Shown piece after piece: positions 1-10,347 of a DNA stretch of 64,000 bases (position 1 is the stretch's first letter; every line of letters begins with the position of its first letter). The position numbers and the translations under genes are program-made. The notes beneath the pieces are model-generated. The model worked only from the letters and a program-made list of their open reading frames with translations. It did not search any database and was not told the origin of the DNA. The stretch comes from Ilex aquifolium (taxonomy: Eukaryota > Streptophyta > Magnoliopsida > Aquifoliales > Aquifoliaceae): contig OX637407.1 of assembly GCA_951799425.1 (NCBI GenBank), positions 503,501 through 567,500 on the forward strand, read 5' to 3'.

Positions 1-3000
1 GCTTCTTCCCCGAACTAGAAGAAGAGGATTGGCCCTCCTTCTTCTTATCCTTAGCACCCGCCTCACGGATGCTTCGTGCATCGTCAACCTCCCTCTCAAT
101 GGCCATAGCTGTCTCGACCATAGAGTCCAAGTCTTGCAGACGGAGGCCCACAATCTTTCCCCGGATGGATAGCTTCAACCCATCCTCAAACCTTCTTACC
201 TTGGCCATATCCGTGGCCACGTAATCATCAGCAAATCGGGCTAATTCGGTGGACTTAGGCACATAATCCTAAGGTCCACGGTGAGTAGAATCCCCGAGAT
301 CTCTAGCTCACAACCCCGAAATATCTGATTCACACACACCCAAGCTCCTAGGGGTGAATTCACACACAACGGCTCTTCCAAGGCATCAACCTCTAAGCCC
401 AAATCCCTCACACATGATGCAGAAATGAATGAATGTGATGCACCAGAGTCAAATAATACTTTAGCCCATAAGCGAGAAAGTAGAAATGTACCCTGAATGA
501 CCGACTGGTCCACTGGCTCAGCCTGAAGTGTAATGGCGTAGACACGCCCCTGGGTCCCCGAAGTCCCGGCCTGCATGCCCTGTCCTCAGCCTCGACCCAT
601 GCTTTGGCCCACCTGGCCCGACTACGGAGTCCCCGCTCGAAAAGTGGTAGGGGCCTGAGTAGTGCCCTAGAACTGATACTGGTTTCCCTAGCCCATGGTG
701 GGGTAGGGAGGAACAAGGTGTGTCTGCGACTGTCCCACTGATGACTGGGACTGAGGTTTCCCATAGCTCTGGGATCCTTGCCTCTGCGGACAATCCCGCT
801 TCATATGCCCCGATTGGTGGCAATGGAAACATGTCTTCTGGCCTGCCTGGTGGGTAGTCCTGAAGTTTCTCCCGCCCTGGGAAAATTGACCTTGGCCTTG
901 GCCTTGATAGCCACAGCCCTATCCTTGTTGTCCTTGAGGAGCAGAAGTCCGCTGCTTCTTCCCCGAACTAGAAGAAGAGGATTGGCCCTCCTTCTTCTTA
1001 TCCTTAGCACCCGCCTCACGGATGCTTCGTGCATCGTCAACCTCCCTCTCAATGGCCATAGCTGTCTCGACCATAGAGTCCAAGTCTTGCAGGCGGAGGC
1101 CCACAATCTTTCCCCGGATGGATAGATTCAACCCATCCTCAAACCTTCTTACCTTGGCCATATCCGTGGCCACGTAATCATCAGCAAATCGGGCTAATTC
1201 GGTGGACTTAGCCACATAATCCTAAGGTCCACGGTGAGTAGAATCCCCGAGATCTCTAGCTCACAACCCCGAAATATCTGATTCACACACACCCAAGCTC
1301 CTAGGGGTGAATTCACACACAACGGCTCTTCCAAGGCATCAACCTCTAAGCCCAAATCTCTCACACATGATGCAGAAATGAATGAATGTGATGCACCAGA
1401 GTCAAATAATACTTTAGCCCATAAGCGAGAAAGTAGAAATGTACCCTGAATGACCGACTGGTCCACTGGCTCAGCCTGAGGTGTAATGGCGTAGACACGC
1501 CCCTGGGTCCCCGAAGTCCCGGCCTGCATGCCCGGTCCTCAGCCTCGACCCATGCTTTGGCCCACCTGGCCCGACTGCGGAGTCCCCGCTCGAAAAGTGG
1601 TAGGGGCCTGAGTAGTGCCCTAGAACTGATACTGGTTTCCCTAGCCCATGGTGGGGTATGGAGGAACAAGGTGTGTCTGCGACTGTCCCACTGATGACTG
1701 GTACTGAGGTGTCCCATAGCTCTGGGATCCTTGCCTCTGCGGACAATCCCGCTTCATATGCCCCGATTGGTGGCAATGGAAACATGTCTTCTGGCCTGCC
1801 TGGTGGGTAGTCCTGAAGTTTCTCCCGCCCTGGGAAAATTGACCTTGGCCTTGGCCTTGATAGCCACAGCCCTGTCCTTGTTGTCCTTGAGGAGCAGAAG
1901 TCCGCTGCTTCTTCCCCGAACTAGAAGAAGAGGATTGGCCCTCCTTCTTCTTATCCTTAGCACCCGCCTCACGGATGCTTCGTGCATCGTCAACCTCCCT
2001 CTCAATGGCCATAGCTGTCTCGACCATAGAGTCCAAGTCTTGCAGACGGAGGCCCACAATCTTTCCCCGGATGGATAGCTTCAACCCATCCTCAAACCTT
2101 CTTACCTTGGCCATATCCGTGGCCACGTAATCATCAGCAAATCGGGCTAATTCGGTGGACTTAGCCACATAATCCTAAGGTCCACGGTGAGTAGAATCCC
2201 CGAGATCTCTAGCTCACAACCCCGAAATATCTGATTCACACACACCCAAGCTCCTAGGGGTGAATTCACACACAACGGCTCTTCCAAGGCATCAACCTCT
2301 AAGCCCAAATCCCTCACACATGATGCAGAAATGAATGAATGTGATGCACCAGAGTCAAATAATACTTTAGCCCATAAGCGAGAAAGTAGAAATGTACCCT
2401 GAATGACCGACTGGTCCACTGGCTCAGCCTGAAGTGTAATGGCGTAGACACGCCCCTGGGTCCCCGAAGTCCCGGCCTGCATGCCCTGTCCTCAGCCTCG
2501 ACCCATGCTTTGGCCCACCTGGCCCGACTACGGAGTCCCCGCTCGAAAAGTGGTAGGGGCCTGAGTAGTGCCCTAGAACTGATACTGGTTTCCCTAGCCC
2601 ATGGTGGGGTAGGGAGGAAAAAGGTGTGTCTGCGACTGTCCCACTGATGACTGGGACTGAGGTGTTCCATAGCTCTGGGATCCTTGCCTCTACGGACAAT
2701 CCCGATTCATATGCCCCGATTGGTGGCAATGGAAACATGTCTTCTGGCCTGCCTGGTGGGTAGTCCTGAAGTTTCTCCCGCCCTGGGAAAATTGACCTTG
2801 GCCTTGGCCTTGATAGCCACAGCCCTATCCTTGTTGTCCTTGAGGAGCAGAAGTCCGCTGCTTCTTCCCCGAACTAGAAGAAGAGGATTGGCCCTCCTTC
2901 TTCTTATCCTTAGCACCCGCCTCACGGATGCTTCGTGCATCGTCAACCTCCCTCTCAATGGCCATAGCTGTCTCGACCATAGAGTCCAAGTCTTGCAGGC

Positions 3001-5020
3001 GGAGGCCCACAATCTTTCCCCGGATGGATAGATTCAACCCATCCTCAAACCTTCTTACCTTGGCCATATCCGTGGCCACGTAATCATCAGCAAATCGGGC
3101 TAATTCGGTGGACTTAGCCACATAATCCTAAGGTCCACGGTGAGTAGAATCCCCGAGATCTCTAGCTCACAACCCCGAAATATCTGATTCACACACACCC
3201 AAGCTCCTAGGGGTGAATTCACACACAACGGCTCTTCCAAGGCATCAACCTCTAAGCCCAAATCTCTCACACATGATGCAGAAATGAATGAATGTGATGC
3301 ACCAGAGTCAAATAATACTTTAGCCCATAAGCGAGAAAGTAGAAATGTACCCTGAATGACCGACTGGTCCACTGGCTCAGCCTGAGGTGTAATGGCGTAG
3401 ACACGCCCCTGGGTCCCCGAAGTCCCGGCCTGCATGCCCTGTCCTCAGCCTCGACCCATGCTTTGGCCCACCTGGCCCGACTGCGGAGTCCCCGCTCGAA
3501 AAGTGGTAGGGGCCTGAGTAGTGCCCTAGAACTGATACTGGTTTCCCTAGCCCATGGTGGGGTATGGAGGAACAAGGTGTGTCTGCGACTGTCCCACTGA
3601 TGACTGGGACTGAGGTGTCCCATAGCTCTGGGATCCTTGCCTCTGCGGACAATCCCGCTTCATATGCCCCGATTGGTGGCAATGGAAACATGTCTTCTGG
3701 CCTGCCTGGTGGGTAGTCCTGAAGTTTCTCCCGCCCTGGGAAAATTGACCTTGGCCTTGGCCTTGATAGCCACAGCCCTGTCCTTGTTGTCCTTGAGGAG
3801 CAGAAGTCCGCTGCTTCTTCCCCGAACTAGAAGAAGAGGATTGGCCCTCCTTCTTCTTATCCTTAGCACCCGCCTCACGGATGCTTCGTGCATCGTCAAC
3901 CTCCCTCTCAATGGCCATAGCTGTCTCGACCATAGAGTCCAAGTCTTGCAGACGGAGGCCCACAATCTTTCCCCGGATGGATAGCTTCAACCCATCCTCA
4001 AACCTTCTTACCTTGGCCATATCCGTGGCCACGTAATCATCAGCAAATCGGGCTAATTCGGTGGACTTAGGCACATAATCCTAAGGTCCACGGTGAGTAG
4101 AATCCCCGAGATCTCTAGCTCACAACCCCGAAATATCTGATTCACACACACCCAAGCTCCTAGGGGTGAATTCACACACAACGGCTCTTCCAAGGCATCA
4201 ACCTCTAAGCCCAAATCCCTCACACATGATGCAGAAATGAATGAATGTGATGCACCAGAGTCAAATAATACTTTAGCCCATAAGCGAGAAAGTAGAAATG
4301 TACCCTGAATGACCGACTGGTCCACTGGCTCAGCCTGAAGTGTAATGGCGTAGACACGCCCCTGGGTCCCCGAAGTCCCGGCCTGCATGCCCTGTCCTCA
4401 GCCTCGACCCATGCTTTGGCCCACCTGGCCTGACTACGGAGTCCCCGCTCGAAAAGTGGTAGGGGCCTGAGTAGTGCCCTAGACCTGATACTGGTTTCCC
4501 TAGCCCATGGTGGGGTAGGGAGGAACAAGGTGTGTCTGCGACTGTCCCACTGATGACTGGGACTGAGGTGTCCCATAGCTCTGGGATCCTTGCCTCTGCG
4601 GACAATCCCGCTTCATATGCCCCGATTGGTGGCAATGGAAACATGTCTTCTGGCCTGTCTGGTGGGTAGTCCTGAAGTTTCTCCCGCCCTGGGAAAATTG
4701 ACCTTGGCCTTGGCCTTGATAGCCACAGCCCTGTCCTTGTTGTCCTTGAGGAGCAGAAGTCCGCTGCTTCTTCCCCGAACTAGAAGAAGAGGATTGGCCC
4801 TCCTTCTTCTTATCCTTAGCACCCGCCTCACGGATGCTTCGTGCATCGTCAACCTCCCTCTCAATGGCCATAGCTGTTTCGACCATAGAGTCCAAGTCTT
4901 GCAGGCGGAGGCCCACAATCTTTCCCCGGATGGATAGCTTCAACCCATCCTCAAACCTTCTTACCTTGGCCATATCCGTGGCCACGTAATCATCAGCAAA
5001 TCGGGCTAATTCGGTGAACT
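1..5020 (-). repeat. 953-bp tandem repeat array of a gag/protease segment, copy 1
   Basis: The same junction recurs near 255, 1,208, 2,161, 3,114 and 4,067, giving an exact 953-bp period. Each unit holds, on the minus strand, the C-terminal gag with a CCHC knuckle and the start of the aspartic protease (core FDSGASHSF). Units alternate between two sequence types that differ at six or more sites, so the true higher-order period is 1,906 bp. The array runs off the left edge; at least five junctions are visible. The many short open frames on both strands here are shadows of this one unit. Confidence 0.95.
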
Positions 5021-5513
5021 TAGCGACATACTCCATCACCGTCATTGACCCTTGCTACAAATCTAGAAACTCTCGGGCCTTTGCATGTCGAACCGCCGTT
5101 GGGAAATATTTACCCATGAAGGGCTCCTTGAACTCTCCCCAGGTCATGGCCTCTAAGTTCTTCGAGGCCGTCACCCAATCCCACCACAATTGGGCTTCTC
5201 CCTCTAGCTGGAATGCAGCTAGTCTTATCTTAGTAGCGTCTGAGGTGACCTCCATTGCCCCTAAGATCTTGTTGACTTGCCGGAACCAATGGTCGGCCAC
5301 CATCGGGTCCGCCCCTCCCATGAAGACTGGAGGTTTGTGTGCTTTAAACTGTTGGAGGTTACTCGCGCCTCCATGTCTGGCATTTGCACTAGCTTGTGCA
5401 ATAGTAGCCGCCATCATGCCCATGGTTTCCGTAAATGCTTGTTGATCGAAGACCGGTGGTGGTTGGTTATTGTTTCGCCCACCGCCTCGACGTCCTCTTC
5501 TTCCACTTGCCAT
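4500..5513 (-). pseudogene. gag: Tekay-type gag region, copy 1
   Basis: Capsid/nucleocapsid region of the chromovirus. The start at 5,513 gives an Arg/Gly/Asn-rich N-terminus (MASGRRGRRGGGRNNN), followed by the retrotransposon gag fold (WWDWV, GEFKEPFMGKYFP), then the YVAKFTELARFADD helix region, a Lys/Ser-rich linker, a Gly/Gln-rich stretch and the CCHC knuckle CFHCHQSGHMKRDC. Gag would package the element RNA in cytoplasmic particles. It continues directly into the 953-bp array. Fossil with breaks; the family call is firm, and coding competence is not supported. Confidence 0.8.
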
Positions 5514-5854
5514 CTACACACACGTCAAATGGCAACGGTACAACGACTTAGTATCCCTAGATAGGGATCAAAGTTAAAACGTTCAAATCTTTCTCATTGT
5601 CTCACTAGTAGAGCGTATGCCTCCAATAGTGGACCCTTACGCTTTGAACTTTCCCGTTCATTTGCTTTCCCACTCCCAAGGTTAAGTTCTCCAACCCTAG
5701 TGTGTCCATTTCCATACACATTTTACCATGCATATAATACACATATCACATATCACATAACATGTAGCAATTTAAGCAAATAACATGTAATGTACAATGA
5801 ATGCAATGGTCTAGACCCATGCCCCATCTAGCCCTAGGTAAATCGCATACCTAT
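5514..5854 (-). other. Untranslated leader between primer site and gag, copy 1
   Basis: About 340 bases between the primer-binding site and the gag start. It holds no open frame with a recognisable domain. This is the expected position and size of a gypsy leader. The same stretch lies at 46,483-46,823 in the sister copy. Confidence 0.7.
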
Positions 5855-5866
5855 GCTCCGATACCA
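5855..5866 (-). other. Primer-binding site, initiator Met tRNA type
   Basis: On the minus strand this reads TGGTATCGGAGC, one base off the common plant retrotransposon primer site TGGTATCAGAGC. It lies three bases from the LTR edge at 5,870. It is an RNA-primer complement, not a tRNA gene. Confidence 0.85.
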
Positions 5867-6155
5867 AGCTGTGACGCCCCAATTTCCGGGGGTCCTATAT
5901 TAACCATTGACCACCCTTCAACCCGCGGAAATACCCGTGGATGTCACTCAACCTAACACCACGGTAGTAGTATCCCCATAACCGGGATCTTAATTCACAA
6001 TTGTTAACCGGATTCGATTATTCATTTGGGTTCAACCAATATTCAATATACCATGATTTATACTCGATTATAGTCCATTTACATCATTGGAGGGAAGGAA
6101 AACGTAGATTGAAAATAGGGCGAAGCAGTGTGAAAATCTAAAAATTTTGAAGAGA

Positions 6156-6325
6156 GTACCGGTACCCAGTACCGGTACCCGGTACCGGTACTGTCAACCC
6201 ACTGGAAAGGGGGTATCGGTACACAGTACCGGTACCATTCAGTGCCGGTACTGTCAACCCACTGGAAAGGGGGTACCGGTACACAGCACCGGTACCATTC
6301 AGTACCGGTACCCAGTACCGGTACT
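6156..6325. repeat. Palindromic GTACCGGTAC minisatellite in Tekay LTR
   Basis: About 170 bases built of the perfect palindrome GTACCGGTAC and near copies, partly arranged as a 60-bp direct repeat that starts CTGTCAACCCACTGG at 6,191 and 6,251. The sister array (47,125-47,312) is longer by 19 bases. Each centre is CCGG, a symmetric CG methylation site. Confidence 0.9.
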
Positions 6326-7946
6326 CTCTACCCAGTTTTGCCATTTTCAACCATTTTTCATTTCCAACCCATTCAAAACCCTTCCCAATTCATCAAATAC
6401 ATGTTTGACAAGGATTTCCATATAAAACATGGTTTGTACAAGTTCTATTACAATTGATTCCATACATTTACATGTCCAAAATGGAATTCTTTCAAAAGCT
6501 TTACAAAATAACCATAAAAGCCACAAGTCGGCTTTCTTCAACTTTGGGGCTCGAAATGGGAGCCGTCCGCCGGTGTGAACCCCGCACCTGAAATGTTTTT
6601 CCCACAAAGGGTGAGCCACGCTCAATAGGGTATCTCCTAATGAGGCTACTCCCCAACCTATATGCATATGAAATGTTCACATGCCCAAAACAACAATTTA
6701 TAACATTCAAAGCAAGGAATTATATTCAATGATGGAATTTGCAATGCCATGCTATGGAATGAGATGAGACCCATTCATGCATATCATCCGAGCCCCTCCC
6801 GGCTCCTCTACACATGCAAGTGTCAATGTGTGCTAATCCGTCATTTATGTTGTACATCAAATGACATTTCATTCTAGGGTCTTTCTTGGGGTGGATATTT
6901 ATGGACTTACACTAACGGCACCCAACCGACACGGAATTCATGGACTTCCACCAACGGTTCCGCGTACACCGACACACTTTATGGACTCTTATACCAACGG
7001 AGTGCGTATCCAATCACCGGGTCTCTCACCCGAGGGATAGTCTAGCCCTTCTTGCTACCCCAACCCTAACAACCGTGCAAACCGTGCGACTCGATTAGGT
7101 CATCGACCCATCTTACCCGAGCGCACTCGTCATCCACCAAGCGTGGTGAAGACAACCACCATGCACACACACCCACTAAGTGCAATGCTCCCGTGCATAT
7201 GAAATGTGATGTCCCATTTCAATAATATTACAATGTTCAATATATGAGTGACATATGAACATTTACAATACATTTTTCACACTTCATGGCAAAATCATAT
7301 CATAAGCATATAATTTCCATATTTCCTTACAATGTCAATATATCACAAGCATGTATATACATCAACATTTAATCTTAATCAACACCCAAGCATGTCATCA
7401 CATTATCAAGAGATAACATACTTCAATTTCAAGCACAAGATAAACACATAGCATGCCCACACTTCATATAGCCCAAGAGTCACATTGGGTTAATTTCATA
7501 TACTCAATCCTAGAAATTTCATTTAGAAACTTCTAATTACCAATCCAATTAGAATTGATTTCAACCCATTTCACCCAATTTCACAACCATAGGCAAATGC
7601 CATATATATACATATCCATTTATTTACCCATTTCACCTAAGCATTCTAGGTGTGGAATAAACCTTGGTAGGAGGGAACCCTACCTCTTGAAGCGTGGAGA
7701 ACAACATTGGGAAGCCTCCAAGACCCGATTCAAGCTCCAAGCCCTAGCTTCCCAAAATCCCGTTCTTCGAATCACTCCAAAACTCGACCTCCTTGGTATT
7801 TTTTTGTAGCCCTCGGCGAGGAGAACAACTTTTGTTCTTGGCCCAAATGGATTTGAGCTCTCAATCTCCGTAGATCGTAGAGAGAAGATGGGGAACCCAA
7901 GCCCTTTCCCTCTCTTCCTCTCTCACGTTGATCGGCTGAACAAAAT

Positions 7947-7990
7947 GGGGAGAAAATCTGATTTTCTCCCCTTTAAATACTCTTTAAATA
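7947..7990 (-). promoter_or_regulatory. Candidate LTR promoter with adjacent perfect hairpin
   Basis: On the minus strand two TATTTAAAG boxes (7,972-7,990) are followed at once by GGGGAGAAAAT, a 3-base loop, and ATTTTCTCCCC (7,947-7,971), an 11-bp perfect stem. The same layout, with different stem bases, is found after the TATA box of the diverged LTR at 23,356. Promoter function is inferred from position and motif only. Confidence 0.5.
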
Positions 7991-8368
7991 CTTGGTCCTC
8001 AACGCGCCACACGGCCCTTATTTCCCGGGTCCGTTTTAACCTCGAAACGATTAATTTTCGCCCCGGTTCAAGTTCAAAATATTTTTATTTTAACTTGCCG
8101 TCATTTATTTCCCAAAATTTAAAATTTTATTCAGAATTTCGTTTTTGGGTCTCCCGAGGTCCGACCGCCTCGTAAACGCGAAAAATCTGATTAACTCGGA
8201 ATTCAATGAAATTTGACAGGGTAACTAGGTTTCGCGAGACGAATCCAACGGTGATTTCCGTTTTGTCATCGGAGTTCTAGAAAATTTCAGGTTTACAACC
8301 TATACCATAGTGGCAATTTACCATTTTGCCCTTTTTATCAAAAGTTTAAATTTTTCTAGGGTTTTACA

Positions 8369-8443
8369 AACGTTGTTTCTGTCTTTGCTTGATGGGCGTT
8401 CGAACACCAGATGGGGTCTGACCTTCCCACTCAAGTGGCCTGT
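8369..8443 (-). repeat. Athila-like LTR fragment, outer piece
   Basis: These 75 bases lie between the Tekay LTR and the left target duplication of the solo LTR. With 10,348-10,754 they formed one continuous Athila-like LTR before the solo LTR arrived, as shown by the CCTGT duplication on both sides. The rest of that LTR is hidden beyond the Tekay element. Confidence 0.65.
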
Positions 8444-8696
8444 TGATGAGCATAAAATATTGCATATTTGATGGCCTCATTTCATGCTTTTTAACTTAAA
8501 TTTGCATTTAATTATTTAGAATTAGTCAAAGTTATGAATAATGTGAAAATTTTGATGTTGCAGGTAATTATAGCGTAAATGATGGATTTTATAACCTTGC
8601 AACTAAGTATGAATGAGTGGTGAAGAGATGGACACATTAAATGAGGATTTCAAGGCTTGGAAGGTGAAGAAACTAAGAAAAATGCAATTTGGATGA

Positions 8697-9015
8697 AAAC
8701 CTTCCGGAAGGTTTGGCCATAAACCTTACGGAAGGTTTGGCCCACTGGTTTCCCCATTTTTTTACACAGTACCGCTGTTTTTCTAATTTTTTACCATGAT
8801 CCACTTCGAATCTGAAAAAGTGAAAAATATGAAAGTTGTAGATCTGAATGTCTTCTGTATTGTTTCAACATTTTAGCTCAATCCAACGGTTGGATCAAAA
8901 GTTATGACAATTTTACGAAAACTGGTCCTGAGCTGTCACATTCCGAAAGACCTTCCGGAAGATGTAGCCTACTAGAATAAACCTTCTAGAAAGTTTTTGT
9001 CGACCTTCCGGAAGG
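8697..9015. repeat. Palindromic CCTTCCGGAAGG cassette in solo Athila LTR
   Basis: An 18-bp perfect palindrome AAACCTTCCGGAAGGTTT (8,697-8,714) is followed by near copies around 8,721, 8,951, 8,981 and 9,002. The spacer after the second copy contains CCCACTGG, also found between palindromes in other LTR families here. The cassette starts 253 bases into the LTR. Confidence 0.85.
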
Positions 9016-10189
9016 TTTTGTCCAGAATGCCCAGAACGCCTGCAACTCATGCTCCACTTGCTTGGGGGTCCCACCATTGATTCTCCCACTTACCCCCTAA
9101 CATATTCTACATATATACATGCCTCATACACCCCAAAGTCAGCAAAAGAAGATGGAGGATGGGAGAGGAGGAGAGAGAAAGATGGAGGCATGGTGGGTTG
9201 CAGGCTACATTTCTCCTAGCCTGTGCAATGCATCAACTCAGCCCCCTATTGATGGGAGGCCTGCACACAGGCTAGGGGGACCCTCCATGGACGAAAATGC
9301 ATCACTCATTCACCATATATTCAGCATTCCACAAGATTTTGATGGGAGGCTACCTAAGCTTAGGAGTAGTCTTAGAGAAGCAATGAAGAAGATGATGAAT
9401 AGTGAAATAGAAAGCTTATGTTTTTACATTTCTTCCATCCATTTCACTTATAATTTTTTGTAAGGATCTTGTAAGCTTCATTATTTACTTTTAATGTCAT
9501 TTATTTCAAGTACTTTGCAAGTTTAAATACACCATTTACGTTTCACCATTGTTGTTTAAGTTTTTTACATTTCAAGTCTTTAAAATGGGTATTGCATATT
9601 TTTCTTCTTAGTTTAAGTTTTCTTGCATTAAGTTAAGTTTTATGCTCCATTTCAATACCATGTCTCTTTACATTATGCATTTATTTCTTGCTTTCATGAG
9701 TAGCTAAATTTTAAGTTGGCTAATCCAAGGGAGATTTCCTCTTGGGTGTGCTCATTCAACTCATTTTCTTTCCTCCTCTCAGAGTACGATGGTTCAGTTT
9801 GACTGGATATAGTGTGGATGGGAGTGTGAGTCTTTGATATCCCGTAAACTTGTCACATGTTATGCTTGGATCCTCACTTCTATCTCGTTCCGAGCTTCCC
9901 ACGAATCAATCGTACATCTAGGCTCTATTGGAGGAAGGTTTCGAGTTGACTTGGCATTCCCAATGGAGTGAACCCTTCGGATTAGCCAACACTTGTTTTT
10001 ATTGCATTTTCATTCACAAACTTCACTCACCAAAACACAAAACATCAAAGATTTTTACACTTTTCCTTTTTCACAAAATCACCTTCACCACACTTGAACT
10101 TTCCTTCCCTGAGGAGATGACCTTGGAATACTTTTCCAAGTAAAACATGACATTCGAAAGTCTCTCTGCGCTTGGGGAGCACTTTTGTT

Positions 10190-10207
10190 CACACACACAC
10201 ACACACA
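10190..10207. repeat. AC microsatellite
   Basis: A run of nine AC units inside the solo Athila LTR. The same run lies at 51,178-51,195. Confidence 0.9.
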
Positions 10208-10347
10208 TCCATTCCACCATTAGTCTGTTACCCCATTTCTCACATCATTCTGAGGGAGAGTGACACTCCCTTACACACATAAGCCATATACATATTGAGG
10301 GTGATGTGTAGAGATTAGGGAATACATACAATGGAAATATCCAAGCA

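Larger units (their letters stand above)
1..8368 (-). mobile_element. Tekay/Del-type chromovirus, copy 1, left part outside window
   Basis: Ty3/gypsy LTR element read right to left. From the right it shows a 2.5-kb 5' LTR, an initiator-Met-type primer site, a leader, gag from 5,513, and a tandemly amplified gag/protease segment that reaches base 1. Its pol and 3' LTR would lie beyond the window. Family placement rests on the RGG-rich gag start, the CCHC knuckle, and the pol of the sister copy at 41,068. The right end abuts an Athila-like LTR fragment (8,369), so it inserted there. Broken, several breaks; young, judging by the close match to its sister. Confidence 0.8.
5870..8368 (-). repeat. 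Tekay-type 5' LTR, copy 1
   Basis: A 2,499-bp LTR that begins TGTAAAACCC and ends CGTCACA on the minus strand, with the usual TG...CA ends. The inner edge is fixed by the primer site at 5,855. The outer edge is fixed by the matching 3' LTR edge at 40,973, where a polypurine tract follows. It carries a CCGG-centred minisatellite (6,156-6,325) and a promoter-like block with a perfect hairpin (7,947-7,990). It contains no gene; short open frames inside it are chance. Confidence 0.92.
8444..10347 (+). mobile_element. Solo Athila-type LTR with target duplications
   Basis: A 1,904-bp LTR running from TGATGAGCAT to CCAAGCA, flanked on both sides by the direct 5-bp duplication CCTGT (8,439-8,443 and 10,348-10,352). 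No internal region is present, so it is a solo LTR left by recombination between two LTRs. The start resembles the other Athila LTRs here (TG.TTAGCACAAAATATTGC-like), as does the end (short palindrome GAGTGACACTC, then a GGGAATAC block). It carries a palindromic cassette at 8,697-9,015 and a 12-bp foldback (9,715-9,726 with 9,979-9,990). Confidence 0.93.

Noticed and set aside
778-1125. Recurring plus-strand 115-residue frames in the 953-bp units, Leu/Arg-rich
   Set aside because: Antisense shadows of the gag knuckle and linker; they repeat only because the DNA repeats.
6138-6425. Frames with repeated Arg-Tyr-Pro or Pro-Val-Pro peptides in the Tekay LTR
   Set aside because: Translation of the palindromic GTACCGGTAC minisatellite, in LTR non-coding sequence.
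7555-8175. 84- and 95-residue frames conserved at three places (also 40,159 and 48,543)
   Set aside because: They are conserved because the LTR is repeated; they overlap the LTR promoter block, show no domain and have no independent support.
9119-9463. 114-residue plus-strand frame in the solo Athila LTR
   Set aside because: Lies in LTR sequence, composition not protein-like, no known domain; identical at 50,107 only through the duplication.
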